From positions 434,001-498,000 of the forward strand of contig NZ_CP014162.1 of assembly GCF_001543205.1 (NCBI RefSeq): a stretch of 64,000 bases of DNA, read 5' to 3'. The notes beneath the pieces were generated by a model that made no database searches, was not told where the DNA came from, and saw only the letters and a list, made by a program, of their open reading frames with translations. Shown piece after piece: positions 9,235 to 17,275 of the stretch. The stretch's first letter is position 1. The number at the start of each line of letters is the position of its first letter. Origin of the DNA: Aerococcus urinaeequi. Lineage in GTDB: Bacteria; Bacillota; Bacilli; Lactobacillales; Aerococcaceae. Position numbers and translations under genes: made by a program.

Positions 9235-10014
9235 TTATCTTGAACCCTTCAAATTTTCAATCATTCGTCGGTATGCTGACGGGTAGGCTGCTAATACCCG
9301 ATTTTGGTTTAATAAATCAACCGGTTCGCCAGTAAATTGCGACACTTGAATGCCCACTTCGTTTGCCAAGACTTGGCCGGCAGCAATGTCCCAGGGTTGC
9401 AGCCTTGGTGATACGTAAGCGGCAATTTCCCCCTTCAACAAGGCGATGATTTCAATGCCCGCTGACCCATAAATGCGAAGACCCATAGATTCTTTGACTA
9501 GTTCTTGTACTTTATAAGCGTCAGTCATGACCATCCCCCCATTGACCGCGATCAAGGAGTCTTTTAGGATTTTGTCCTTGAATGGTGGTTGAAAGACTTG
9601 GCCGTTTCGTTTAATGCCTTGACCAGCGGTGGCTTCAAAGTAATCGTCATTCATCACGTCGTACACGACACCTAGCTTTCCAAGGCCGTCTTCGTAGTAA
9701 GCGACCATGATGGCAAAGTGATTTTGTTGTAAGACAAAATTCGCAGTCCCGTCAATTGGGTCTACAATCCACACTCCGCCAGCCAGATTGGATGGTGTGT
9801 CCCCCATTTTCTCCTCACCGATATAACGGTCTTCTGGAAAGTTTTCTGCAATCTTCTGTCTAAATAATAATTCGACTTCCTTATCTACATTGGTAACCAA
9901 ATCTTTTCGGTTTGATTTACTCTGGATTTCGATGTCACCATCTAATTGGTCATGAATGTAAGCTGTTGCTTCTTCAATCCACTCTCTCACCAATGCTGCC
10001 CGCGCTTCTAACAT
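9235..10014 (-). CDS. Inositol monophosphatase family protein (SuhB/YktC-like)
   Basis: Mg-dependent phosphatase of the IMPase superfamily, acting on inositol phosphates or related sugar/nucleotide phosphates in the cytoplasm. Metal-binding motifs are in order: GEEKMGD near residue 68, WIVDPIDGTANF near 82 and the C-terminal QPWDIAAGQVLANEVG near 210. Length about 259 is normal. A TTG directly precedes the ATG chosen; both are served by AGGAGG. It lies 45 bases downstream of the UPF0223 gene, as Bacillus yktC does relative to yktA, so they are probably one operon. Substrate is not determinable from the sequence. Confidence 0.9.
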   Translation of the reverse strand: MLEARAALVREWIEEATAYIHDQLDGDIEIQSKSNRKDLVTNVDKEVELLFRQKIAENFPEDRYIGEEKMGDTPSNLAGGVWIVDPIDGTANFVLQQNHFAIMVAYYEDGLGKLGVVYDVMNDDYFEATAGQGIKRNGQVFQPPFKDKILKDSLIAVNGGMVMTDAYKVQELVKESMGLRIYGSAGIEIIALLKGEIAAYVSPRLQPWDIAAGQVLANEVGIQVSQFTGEPVDLLNQNRVLAAYPSAYRRMIENLKGSR

Positions 10015-10062
10015 CAATTTACATGCCTCCTACTTTACCTACAACACTTAACCATTTGTCCC

Positions 10063-10338
10063 TTAGGGCATTGAAATAGTTTTTGTTTCTGAATTTCTCG
10101 CTTTTTTGATCGTGCCATAAAGTTGGTAGCCAGAAATCTTTTCAAAGCTATTGCCTAATTGCTTTTCTTCCATTTTGCTTGGCACAACTTGCTTAAAGGC
10201 CTTATATCTATTCAACAATTCTTCGCGGTTGATGCTTGATTCATAAGCTTGTTCCAAGCCATTCCACATTTTTACCACAATCGCCATTTCTTCACTTGTC
10301 CAATCTAAATCGATCGGATATTGATAATTGTTAGACAT
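10063..10338 (-). CDS. UPF0223 family protein (YktA-like)
   Basis: A 91-residue cytoplasmic protein of the conserved UPF0223 family with no established function. The start YQYPIDLDWTSEEMAIVVKM and the internal RYKAFKQVVPSKMEEKQL are characteristic. An AGGA-type ribosome site lies upstream of ATG. It is first in a probable two-gene unit with the IMPase gene, matching the yktA-yktC pair in Bacillus, so the assignment is supported both by sequence and by order. Confidence 0.85.
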   Translation of the reverse strand: MSNNYQYPIDLDWTSEEMAIVVKMWNGLEQAYESSINREELLNRYKAFKQVVPSKMEEKQLGNSFEKISGYQLYGTIKKARNSETKTISMP

Positions 10339-10593
10339 CGTATTCCTCCGCTTTCGTTTTCATATTTATTATAGCGGAAAATATGTAAAAGAGATAACTT
10401 AGCCCTCAGTTTTTCAAGTTCTCATTGCACTTTCATGCAAGTACCCTATTATTTAGGCAACTTATTCCAATAGCATTCAATTTAAGAAAGCAAGAACACT
10501 ATCATGAATGTCTATTCCCTTTCATATGATCACTTGCTATTGCTATCCTATATTGCAAAATCTCTAACATTTGAAATGCCATTGCTTATCTTT
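10339..10593. other. Intergenic stretch, nothing recognised
   Basis: About 250 AT-rich bases between divergent transcription units. I see no ORF with a ribosome site, no riboswitch motif and no strong hairpin; the metQ promoter begins at 10594. Confidence 0.5.
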
Positions 10594-10621
10594 TTGACCT
10601 CATTTAAAATAAAATTATTAT
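10594..10621 (+). promoter_or_regulatory. Promoter of metQ-like gene
   Basis: TTGACC (10594-10599), 16-base spacer, TATTAT (10616-10621). The start of transcription would fall near 10628, so the ATG at 10629 is too close to be the translation start; the TTG at 10644 fits. Confidence 0.6.
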
Positions 10622-10643
10622 GTTATGAATGGGGAGAAGTATA

Positions 10644-11549
10644 TTGGATATTAGAAAAAGTTTAAAATTAGTCCTAGCCTTTGCTAGTGCGTTAATATTT
10701 GCTGCTTGTGGTAATGGTAGTAGTGATAATGAATCAGCAGGCCAAGCAGATACCGACGAAACACGGTCATATTCTGTGGGAGTTGTTGGGGATGTTACAG
10801 CTGAAATTTGGGAAGACGTTGCAACTAGATTAGAGGATCAAGGTATTGACCTGAAAGTAGTGACCTTCTCTGAATACTCACAACCTAATCGCGCTTTAGA
10901 AGATGGGGAATTAGACTTAAATGCCTTCCAACATATTTCATTCTTAAGTGCTTACGCTAAGGACCTTGGTGACTCACAAATTACGCCGATTGCTTATACA
11001 ATTGTGTCACCTATGTATATTTTTGCAGTTCCTGAAATTACTGACGTCGAATCTATTCCTGATGGTGTAACCGTTGCGGTATCTAACTCTGCTACTAATG
11101 CTGAACGTGCTTTCTTAGGACTACAAGATATTGGTTTAATTAAACTAGATGAGGAAGCTGGTTTTGCACCCACTAAAGCAGATGTTGTTGAAAATACTAA
11201 AAATATCAATATTATCGAAATGGATCCGGCTCAAATTGCCCGCTCACTTGGGGATGCTGATTTAATTACAATCGGTGGCGATATGTTGATGGATGCTGGC
11301 TTAGATCCAGAAGATGCTATTTATACCGATACTGATGATGCTTCAAATATTGATCCGGTGAAGAAAAATATCATTGCAACCACAAAAGATAAGCTAGACA
11401 ATCCTGACATTCAAGCTATTGTAGCTGCTTATCAATCAGATGAAACGAAAGCTAAAATCGAAGAAATCTCAGGTGGTTCATCTATTCCAATTTGGACAGC
11501 TGAAGATAACCCACAAGCAGACTATGAAAAAGAATTAGCTGAAAACTAA
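10644..11549 (+). CDS. MetQ/NlpA-family substrate-binding lipoprotein (probable methionine ABC transporter)
   Basis: Extracellular lipid-anchored binding protein of the NlpA family, which delivers methionine (L or D) or related amino acids to a MetNP transporter. A basic N-terminus and hydrophobic signal lead to the lipobox LIFAAC (cysteine near residue 22). Family motifs include AEIWEDVATRLEDQGID, DLNAFQH and VAVSNSATNAERA, then DPAQIARSLGDADL. I place the start at TTG because GGGGAG sits eight bases before it, whereas an in-frame ATG 15 bases upstream lacks a ribosome site. No metN or metP gene is adjacent, so it is an orphan binding protein. No S-box or T-box was seen upstream. Confidence 0.88.
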   Translation: MDIRKSLKLVLAFASALIFAACGNGSSDNESAGQADTDETRSYSVGVVGDVTAEIWEDVATRLEDQGIDLKVVTFSEYSQPNRALEDGELDLNAFQHISFLSAYAKDLGDSQITPIAYTIVSPMYIFAVPEITDVESIPDGVTVAVSNSATNAERAFLGLQDIGLIKLDEEAGFAPTKADVVENTKNINIIEMDPAQIARSLGDADLITIGGDMLMDAGLDPEDAIYTDTDDASNIDPVKKNIIATTKDKLDNPDIQAIVAAYQSDETKAKIEEISGGSSIPIWTAEDNPQADYEKELAEN

Positions 11550-11570
11550 TCTTAAACATATATACGCATA

Positions 11571-11612
11571 AAAACGGCGCTATGATTTTTTGAGTCATAG
11601 CGCCGTTTTTCT
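11571..11612. terminator. Bidirectional terminator between metQ-like and araC genes
   Basis: AAAAACGGCGCTATGA and TCATAGCGCCGTTTTT form a perfect 16-base stem, with T tracts on both strands. It overlaps the stop codon region of the convergent regulator. Confidence 0.92.
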
Positions 11613-12474
11613 AATACATTATGCGGTCCTGCGAGAATTTCTGGCTATATTCAATTTGTAATTTCCGATAGTCTGAAGGTGATAACCCTAAATGCTTCTT
11701 AAAGAATCTTGAAAAATGCGCATTACTTTCAAAACCTGTTAGTTCAGCAATCTGACTTATATTCAAGTCTGTCCGAACTTTTAGGGAATATTGTGCTTGG
11801 GTTAGGCGATAACCCATCAAGAAATTCATAATGGTCGTTCCAGTTATTTCTTTAAATAAATGCGACAAATAGGATTTAGATAAATTCAAATCTTCCGCAA
11901 TATCATCCAAAGACAAGTCTTCTGCATAACGAACAGCAATACAACGGTAAATTTCTTCTACTATCAATATTTTCTCATTAGAATAAATATGATTTGGTAA
12001 ATGGGCATGCACCTTGGCATCAATCTTCATTAAGACTTGCGCTAGTAAAAGCTTCAATTGTTCATCGATATACCGCACTTTTTTATCTGATATCAGGTCA
12101 TGCATCTCTGCAATTAGTTGGTTTATCTTTTGTCTTGTTTCCGCATCTTTAATTCTAAACAAGTGGCCTTGTTTAGCTTCAAATAATTTAAAGATATGGT
12201 TAATTTTTAAAGCCTCTATTACTGGCGCAATATAATCTTCTGTAAATTCAATTACCGTCCGCTTATAGGTATGATAATTACCGTCAACAAAAGCTTTATG
12301 AATTTGCTTACCGTCAATTAGGAGAATATCGCCTGCTTGCAATTCGTAAAATAGGTTTTCAATTTGAAAGGTACATTTCCCTTCCAAAAATATATAAATT
12401 TCGTATTGCTGGTGGGTATGATAAACCAAATGGTCCCCACTAGAAGTTGCTTCGTAATTTAAGGTAAATTCCAT
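11611..12474 (-). CDS. AraC family transcriptional regulator (cupin sensor)
   Basis: DNA-binding regulator of 287 residues. The N-terminal 90 residues form a cupin sugar-sensing domain (HTHQQYEIYIFLEGKCTF, DILLIDGKQIHKAF). The C-terminal 100 residues hold two helix-turn-helix motifs: DLSLDDIAEDLNLSKSYLSH and LNISQIAELTGFESNAHFSR. It is the last gene of a same-strand carbohydrate locus, 92 bases after the symporter gene, and is clearly paralogous to the regulator at 18506-19366 (both share DGK..HKAF and YKRTV). It probably controls the symporter and/or the oxidoreductase genes. AGGGAGG lies upstream of the ATG. Confidence 0.9.
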   Translation of the reverse strand: MEFTLNYEATSSGDHLVYHTHQQYEIYIFLEGKCTFQIENLFYELQAGDILLIDGKQIHKAFVDGNYHTYKRTVIEFTEDYIAPVIEALKINHIFKLFEAKQGHLFRIKDAETRQKINQLIAEMHDLISDKKVRYIDEQLKLLLAQVLMKIDAKVHAHLPNHIYSNEKILIVEEIYRCIAVRYAEDLSLDDIAEDLNLSKSYLSHLFKEITGTTIMNFLMGYRLTQAQYSLKVRTDLNISQIAELTGFESNAHFSRFFKKHLGLSPSDYRKLQIEYSQKFSQDRIMY

Positions 12475-12566
12475 ACCTAACCTCCCTATTGAAATCTCTT
12501 GGGATTCGTTTCAAATATTTGCCTATGACAAAGTTTTAACAGTTATCTCTTGCCACTATTAAGACT

Positions 12567-14015
12567 TTACTGACGGTTTAAGTCTTTTTGAATTTTTTCT
12601 AACTTATCTGGGGATAGGTTATAGATATAATTTAAGGCGATGAAAATACCTAACCAGCCAACTGCTGGGAAGACACCTGATAACACTTTAATACCATTAG
12701 CGTACTCTGGTAACCAAGTAGCCGATTCAGATAAGTTCAACCCAGGAATTGCCAAAGCGATAATTAGTGGAACAGCTGCTTGACCTAGCCCTTGACCAAT
12801 TTTTCGGATCATTGAATACATGGCATATACTGAACCTTCATTCCGGTCGCCTGTTTCCCACTCTTGATAATCAATAGCATCTCCTACCATGGCCCACACA
12901 TATACCGTCATCCCAAATCCAAAGGTATTGGCAATAATTTGAATGGCTAAGAATAACCATGGCATATTCGTTGGCATCGGTAAGAAGGCATACACTGCAA
13001 AAATAATTGCTGCAATTAAAGCTGGTTTAGCAGATACCCCTTTAGTCCCGTATTTTTTCAATAAAATCTGACCAAACGATGAACCAAAGAACAAGGGAAT
13101 CAAGGTTGAAATAATTGTCCATGAATTCATCCGACCGTCATTGTAGTAAAGCTGGTAGTTTAACTGATACAACTGAGGTGCTGTATGAATAAATAATACT
13201 TGGAAAAGTGAAGCTAATGCAATCCCTAGCATGGCTCTATTTGTCATGAAGCCTTTAATCGTTGCGACTAAATCATAGGATTCCTTAGCTGACTCACCAT
13301 CCAGCTCTTGTCCTACATGGACTAACCGTTCTTCGGTATTGCGTAAAAGTAAGAAGAAGGCAACTAGCGATAAAACACCCAATCCAATCGCAATAGGGAA
13401 CATTCTTTCCCCTAAGAAGATTGATACCTCACTATTATTTTGGGTAACTGTGGTGTAAATCAATAAAGGAATCAGTACTTGAATGGGAATTTGTGCAATA
13501 TATTGCCCATATGAACGAGCGGTAGATAATTGTGACCGCTGTACAGAATTAGGCGTGATTGCTGAAGCTAATGATCCATAAGGTACATTCACTACGGTAT
13601 ACATTAAGTCCCATGCCAAATAACCAAATGAAGCCATTAATAGTTTACTGGTATATGACCAGGCTGAAGAATCTATAAACATAATACAAGCTGTAATGGC
13701 TAAAATAGGCGCAAACCACATGATCCAAGGCTTAAATTTTTCACGTTTCACCCCACGCGGATCACTACGGTCAATAAAAGCCCCTACAATTGGGTCATTG
13801 ATCGCATCGATAATTTTAGCTACTAATATTAGCATTGAAAAATGTGTTAGTTTAATCCCTAAATATTGTGTGTAATAAAGAAACATATAGTTGGTTATGA
13901 GGGCGATACTCATATTACAACCAAAATCACCGCAGAAATACCCAAACAAATCTCGACCACTAAAGGCCCGTTTACTTTCATCAAAAATTATACTAGATTT
14001 TTGTGCTTGCGCCAT
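12567..14015 (-). CDS. GPH-family (glycoside-pentoside-hexuronide) cation symporter
   Basis: Inner-membrane sugar:cation symporter of the MFS/GPH type with about 12 hydrophobic segments. The N-terminal RDLFGYFCGDFGCNMSIAL and the loop DAINDPIVGAFIDRSDPRGV are family signatures, as are FKPWIMWFAP near 105 and WAMVGDAIDYQEWETGDRNEG near 405. Start is the ATG preceded by GAGGAG; upstream in-frame ATGs lack a ribosome site. At 482 residues it has normal length. Given its place next to three Gfo/Idh/MocA genes, it likely imports their substrate (a glycoside, hexuronide or polyol). It has its own promoter after a strong terminator. Confidence 0.9.
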   Translation of the reverse strand: MAQAQKSSIIFDESKRAFSGRDLFGYFCGDFGCNMSIALITNYMFLYYTQYLGIKLTHFSMLILVAKIIDAINDPIVGAFIDRSDPRGVKREKFKPWIMWFAPILAITACIMFIDSSAWSYTSKLLMASFGYLAWDLMYTVVNVPYGSLASAITPNSVQRSQLSTARSYGQYIAQIPIQVLIPLLIYTTVTQNNSEVSIFLGERMFPIAIGLGVLSLVAFFLLLRNTEERLVHVGQELDGESAKESYDLVATIKGFMTNRAMLGIALASLFQVLFIHTAPQLYQLNYQLYYNDGRMNSWTIISTLIPLFFGSSFGQILLKKYGTKGVSAKPALIAAIIFAVYAFLPMPTNMPWLFLAIQIIANTFGFGMTVYVWAMVGDAIDYQEWETGDRNEGSVYAMYSMIRKIGQGLGQAAVPLIIALAIPGLNLSESATWLPEYANGIKVLSGVFPAVGWLGIFIALNYIYNLSPDKLEKIQKDLNRQ

Positions 14016-14105
14016 TTTACCTACTCCTCTTCTCATCACCAATTGATTGAAATTGCTATAACTAAAATATGCGTGCTGATAGAAATGACTAGTGTCATTA
14101 ACCAC

Positions 14106-14134
14106 ATTATACCTAAAAAAGCGCTTTCACCCTT
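14106..14134 (-). promoter_or_regulatory. Symporter promoter with cre-like CcpA site
   Basis: On the minus strand a good TATAAT (14106-14111) has only a poor -35 (AAGGGT), which suggests activator dependence. GTGAAAGCGCTTTTTT (14115-14130) in the spacer is one mismatch from the CcpA cre consensus. Confidence 0.5.
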
Positions 14135-14192
14135 AACTCTACTTGTTTTTTAAATGAAATACTTGACTAGAAATGCTTTGTACATTTTTTCT

Positions 14193-14262
14193 AAAAAAGA
14201 CGACACATGTAAAGGGAGCTATGAAATTGCCCTCACAGCTCCCTTTAAAATGCGTCTTATTT
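14193..14262 (-). terminator. Strong terminator of the oxidoreductase operon
   Basis: Minus-strand AAAGGGAGCT and AGCTCCCTTT form the inner stem; outer AAGACG and CGTCTT arms extend it and T runs follow. It overlaps the stop codon of the upstream Gfo/Idh/MocA gene. Confidence 0.85.
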
Positions 14263-15348
14263 TTTTACTTCAATAACTTCTGCTTGTTCTTGGGTTAATA
14301 AGCAAAGTTCTTGCGCTTTAAAAATGTGATCTTGTGTCATCGCCGTTTCTGTACCATTTAGTGAATCTAAGATGATTTGTCCAAAGAATGGGAAGCCTAT
14401 TTGACCAGTTACTTGGTAATGCGCTTCGCCATCGTTATTGACTAAGAAAACATGGTCTTTTTCGTCTGACTCAGCAACGTCAATATATTTACGCAGTTCA
14501 ATTGTTCCTTCAGTACCTGTGATAAAGGTACGACCATCACCCCATGTACCTAAACCATCTGGCGTAAACCAATCGACTTTAAAGAAGAATGTTGCGCCAT
14601 TATCACCAATTAAGGTTGCATCACCGTAATCCTCTAACTCAGGTTTGTCTGGGTTATTGTAATTAGCTACTTTTGAAGCAACAACTCTGGCATCAGTATT
14701 CCCCGTATAGTATAGGAATTGTTCGATTTGGTGTGAGCCAATATCCGCTAAAATCCCACCGTATTGTTCTTTATTAAAGAACCAATCTGGACGAATATCC
14801 TTATCTAAACGGTGTGGTCCAAAACCTGTCACTTGAATAACACGACCGATTTTACCTTCTTCAATTAATTGACCAGCTAAAATGGCTGCTTCAACGTGAA
14901 TACGTTCTGAGAAGTATACGAAGTAGCGACGACCAGTTTCAGCCACAACTTTTTTCGTTTCTTCTAATTGTGCTAAAGTAGTGAAACCTGTTTTATCTGT
15001 AAAGTAATCTTTACCAGCTTTCATTACTTTATTTCCTAGTGCTGAACGTAAGTTAGGTACTGCCGCAGCAGCGACCATATGAATTGATTCATCAGCTAGA
15101 ATTTGGTCTAGAGACTCAGCAACTTCAACATCAGGGAATTGTTCGACATAAGCAGCTACTTTTTCTGGATTAGGATCATATACGTATTTGATAGTGGCAC
15201 CGGCTTCGATTAAACCGTTTGACATACCATTGATGTGACCGTGGTCTAAAGCAGTTACCCCCACATTAAATTCACCGGGTTCGACAACTAAATTCACTTT
15301 ACCTTTCGGTGCATAATTCATACCGTCTTTATTTACCAAATTGCTCAC
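14257..15348 (-). CDS. Gfo/Idh/MocA family protein, atypical (HGHI type)
   Basis: A 363-residue member of the Gfo/Idh/MocA family by its overall fold: N-terminal Rossmann half, then DIGSHQIEQFLYYTG near residue 200 and the C-terminal sheet domain. The usual GxGxxG nucleotide loop is replaced by TALDHGHINGMSNGL (near 32), and the lysine motif EKP is replaced by TDKTGFTTL (near 118). It may therefore not be a standard NAD(P) sugar dehydrogenase. It is the last of four same-strand genes with close spacing, start chosen at ATG after AAGGAG. The substrate is unknown; keto-sugar or polyol chemistry is an inference from family and context. Confidence 0.82.
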   Translation of the reverse strand: MSNLVNKDGMNYAPKGKVNLVVEPGEFNVGVTALDHGHINGMSNGLIEAGATIKYVYDPNPEKVAAYVEQFPDVEVAESLDQILADESIHMVAAAAVPNLRSALGNKVMKAGKDYFTDKTGFTTLAQLEETKKVVAETGRRYFVYFSERIHVEAAILAGQLIEEGKIGRVIQVTGFGPHRLDKDIRPDWFFNKEQYGGILADIGSHQIEQFLYYTGNTDARVVASKVANYNNPDKPELEDYGDATLIGDNGATFFFKVDWFTPDGLGTWGDGRTFITGTEGTIELRKYIDVAESDEKDHVFLVNNDGEAHYQVTGQIGFPFFGQIILDSLNGTETAMTQDHIFKAQELCLLTQEQAEVIEVKK

Positions 15349-15397
15349 TCCTTAAAATGTTTGTTTGCTTGAAGTTTGTTAAGCTTTTTTCCAAGTA

Positions 15398-16252
15398 TTA
15401 GAATAAGTCGTTATAGTTGTTGTCCACCAACCATTTATAGGAATCAGCTAATGAATCAAATGGGTCGCGGCCGTAAGTATCGTCTTGCTCAACTAATAAG
15501 TAACGAGCGCCGGCATCAATTGCTGTTTGAATGATCGTTGGTAAGTCTAATGACCCTTGGCCTAGTTCAGCAAATTCTACGTTGTTGTAGAAGTATTTAC
15601 CGAATTCATCCATTTCACCTTTGAATAAGCCTTCGATTGCTGACTCTGGGATTGGGTTTACACGGTAGTCTTTTAAGTGGACTAAGTCTACACGGCCTTT
15701 GTATTGGTTTAGAATGTCGACTGGGTTAGCACCACCACGTTGTACCCAGTGGATATCCAGTTCAAAACCTAAATCTGGCGCTTCTTCAGCAATGATATCT
15801 AATAAGTATTTACCATCGTATTTCACGAATTCAATATGGTGGTTGTGGTAGTATAATTTGATACCGTCCGCTTTCAAACGTTTTGCATATTCATTCGCTT
15901 TTGCGCTGAATTCTTTCACTTTTTCTAGTGATGACATGTAGTTTAATGGCAACATACCAATACGTAATAAGTCAGCATCTACTGCCTTACAGTCAGCGAC
16001 AATCTTATCATAGTCAGTTGTTAAACTTTCTGCACCCTCTGTTTGTGGTTCTAATGAAGCGGACATAGAAGCAATTTCCATATCAAAGTCTTGACAAGCT
16101 TTGACCAACGCTTGGATATTTTCTGGACTGGTTTCAATTTGTGAAATTTCTACTGATTTATAGCCAATTTCTGCCAGACGTTTCATTGTGTCATATGCAT
16201 CTTCGTTGAATGCATCTTTAACTGTCATCCCTTGTACACCTAATTTAACCAT
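15398..16252 (-). CDS. Sugar phosphate isomerase/epimerase family TIM-barrel protein
   Basis: A 284-residue xylose-isomerase-like TIM barrel (family of IolE, IolI, hydroxypyruvate isomerase). Likely divalent-metal ligands are in KLYYHNHHIEF (near 135), FELDIHWVQRGG (near 162), LVHLKDY (near 190) and LLVEQDDTYGRDP (near 258). Members isomerise, epimerise or dehydrate keto-sugars and inosose. Its start overlaps the end of the upstream Gfo/Idh/MocA gene by eight bases, so the two are translationally coupled and likely act in succession: oxidation followed by isomerisation or elimination. A GGAGG-type site lies inside the preceding gene. Confidence 0.88.
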   Translation of the reverse strand: MVKLGVQGMTVKDAFNEDAYDTMKRLAEIGYKSVEISQIETSPENIQALVKACQDFDMEIASMSASLEPQTEGAESLTTDYDKIVADCKAVDADLLRIGMLPLNYMSSLEKVKEFSAKANEYAKRLKADGIKLYYHNHHIEFVKYDGKYLLDIIAEEAPDLGFELDIHWVQRGGANPVDILNQYKGRVDLVHLKDYRVNPIPESAIEGLFKGEMDEFGKYFYNNVEFAELGQGSLDLPTIIQTAIDAGARYLLVEQDDTYGRDPFDSLADSYKWLVDNNYNDLF

Positions 16253-17255
16253 TTAAAAAGGCCTCCTTATAAATTCGTTTATTTTCTTTGCTTGAACATT
16301 TCATAGCATCAATCATTTGCATGGTTGGCAATGCATCTGCTACTGAACAATAATCGTTTGTATTTTCGTTAATCGCTTTATAGAACTGTTCCATACAATC
16401 TTGATGGCCTGGACCATAGTAGATTTTTGAATCGGGCAACTTCGCGTCTTCTGCAAGACATTGCCATTCATCATTAAACAACTTATTGTCCTTTATGGTA
16501 TAGCGCGTCTTATTGGTCACAACCTGCAACTCAACTGAGTCGTTACCGTAGTAGGCATTGGTCGCGTAGAAAAGTCCGTGTGCCCCTTTTTCAAAGGTAA
16601 AATTGGCACTGGCTGAATCTTCTACTTCAATGTCATAATCTAAAATATTATGAACTGAAGCCCGTACATCTACCCATTGGTCGTCGATGACATAATGGAG
16701 CAGATCTAGGGTATGAATTGACTGGTTGATAATTGTCCCTGATCCAGCTTGTTCAATCGTTCCTCGCCAAGGTTTCTCTTCATAGTATTCTTCGCCCCGG
16801 TACCAAGCAACCAAACCTTTAACCGCTACAACCCCAGTCGTATCCTCCTCTTGAAGGATACGTTTCAATTCGATAACTGAGGCATTTAACCGGTTTTGAA
16901 AGCAAATAGCCACCTTGGCACCATTATTTAATTCCGCCAAGTTATCTACTAAGGCCTGTGATCGTTCAAGATTCACTGTTACGGGTTTCTCACATAGGAC
17001 ATGGATGCCCCTTTCCGCTACTTCTAAGGTCACCGTATCGTGTAAGTAATGCGGTAAGCAGACATGCACGACATCCAGTTCTTCTTGGTCCAACATCTCT
17101 TGATAATCCGTATAAAAAGGGGTATCTCCCGTGATGGTTGACTTACTAGGATCAATATCACAAACCGCTACTAATTCAGCCATTTCTGATTGGATAATTC
17201 CGCGTAAGTGGACGATAGATACCGTCCCCAACCCTATTACAGCTACTCTTAACAT
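16245..17255 (-). CDS. Gfo/Idh/MocA family oxidoreductase
   Basis: NAD(P)-dependent sugar or polyol dehydrogenase, 336 residues. The nucleotide-binding start LRVAVIGLGTVSIVHLRGI carries GLGTVS in place of strict GxGxxG; the catalytic-lysine motif is LCEKPVTVN near residue 95, and GSGTIINQSIHTLDLLHY near 170 is the active-site helix with the conserved histidine. The gene is 20 bases downstream of another oxidoreductase gene and overlaps the next gene. It differs strongly from its two paralogues in the locus, which argues for distinct steps rather than recent duplication. Confidence 0.9.
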   Translation of the reverse strand: MLRVAVIGLGTVSIVHLRGIIQSEMAELVAVCDIDPSKSTITGDTPFYTDYQEMLDQEELDVVHVCLPHYLHDTVTLEVAERGIHVLCEKPVTVNLERSQALVDNLAELNNGAKVAICFQNRLNASVIELKRILQEEDTTGVVAVKGLVAWYRGEEYYEEKPWRGTIEQAGSGTIINQSIHTLDLLHYVIDDQWVDVRASVHNILDYDIEVEDSASANFTFEKGAHGLFYATNAYYGNDSVELQVVTNKTRYTIKDNKLFNDEWQCLAEDAKLPDSKIYYGPGHQDCMEQFYKAINENTNDYCSVADALPTMQMIDAMKCSSKENKRIYKEAFLNG

Positions 17256-17275
17256 GAAATACAGTCCCTTCTATC

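Noticed and set aside
9165-9240. Open stretch after the IMPase stop in another frame (reads ALYFSYQEELELRDLFGRHN)
   Set aside because: It reads protein-like and could suggest a frameshifted tail, but it lacks a start and ribosome site and the IMPase already has full length and all motifs.
12475-12566. cre site upstream of the 11.6-12.5 kb regulator
   Set aside because: TTTGAAACGAATCCCA looks similar but is out of register with the consensus by one base.
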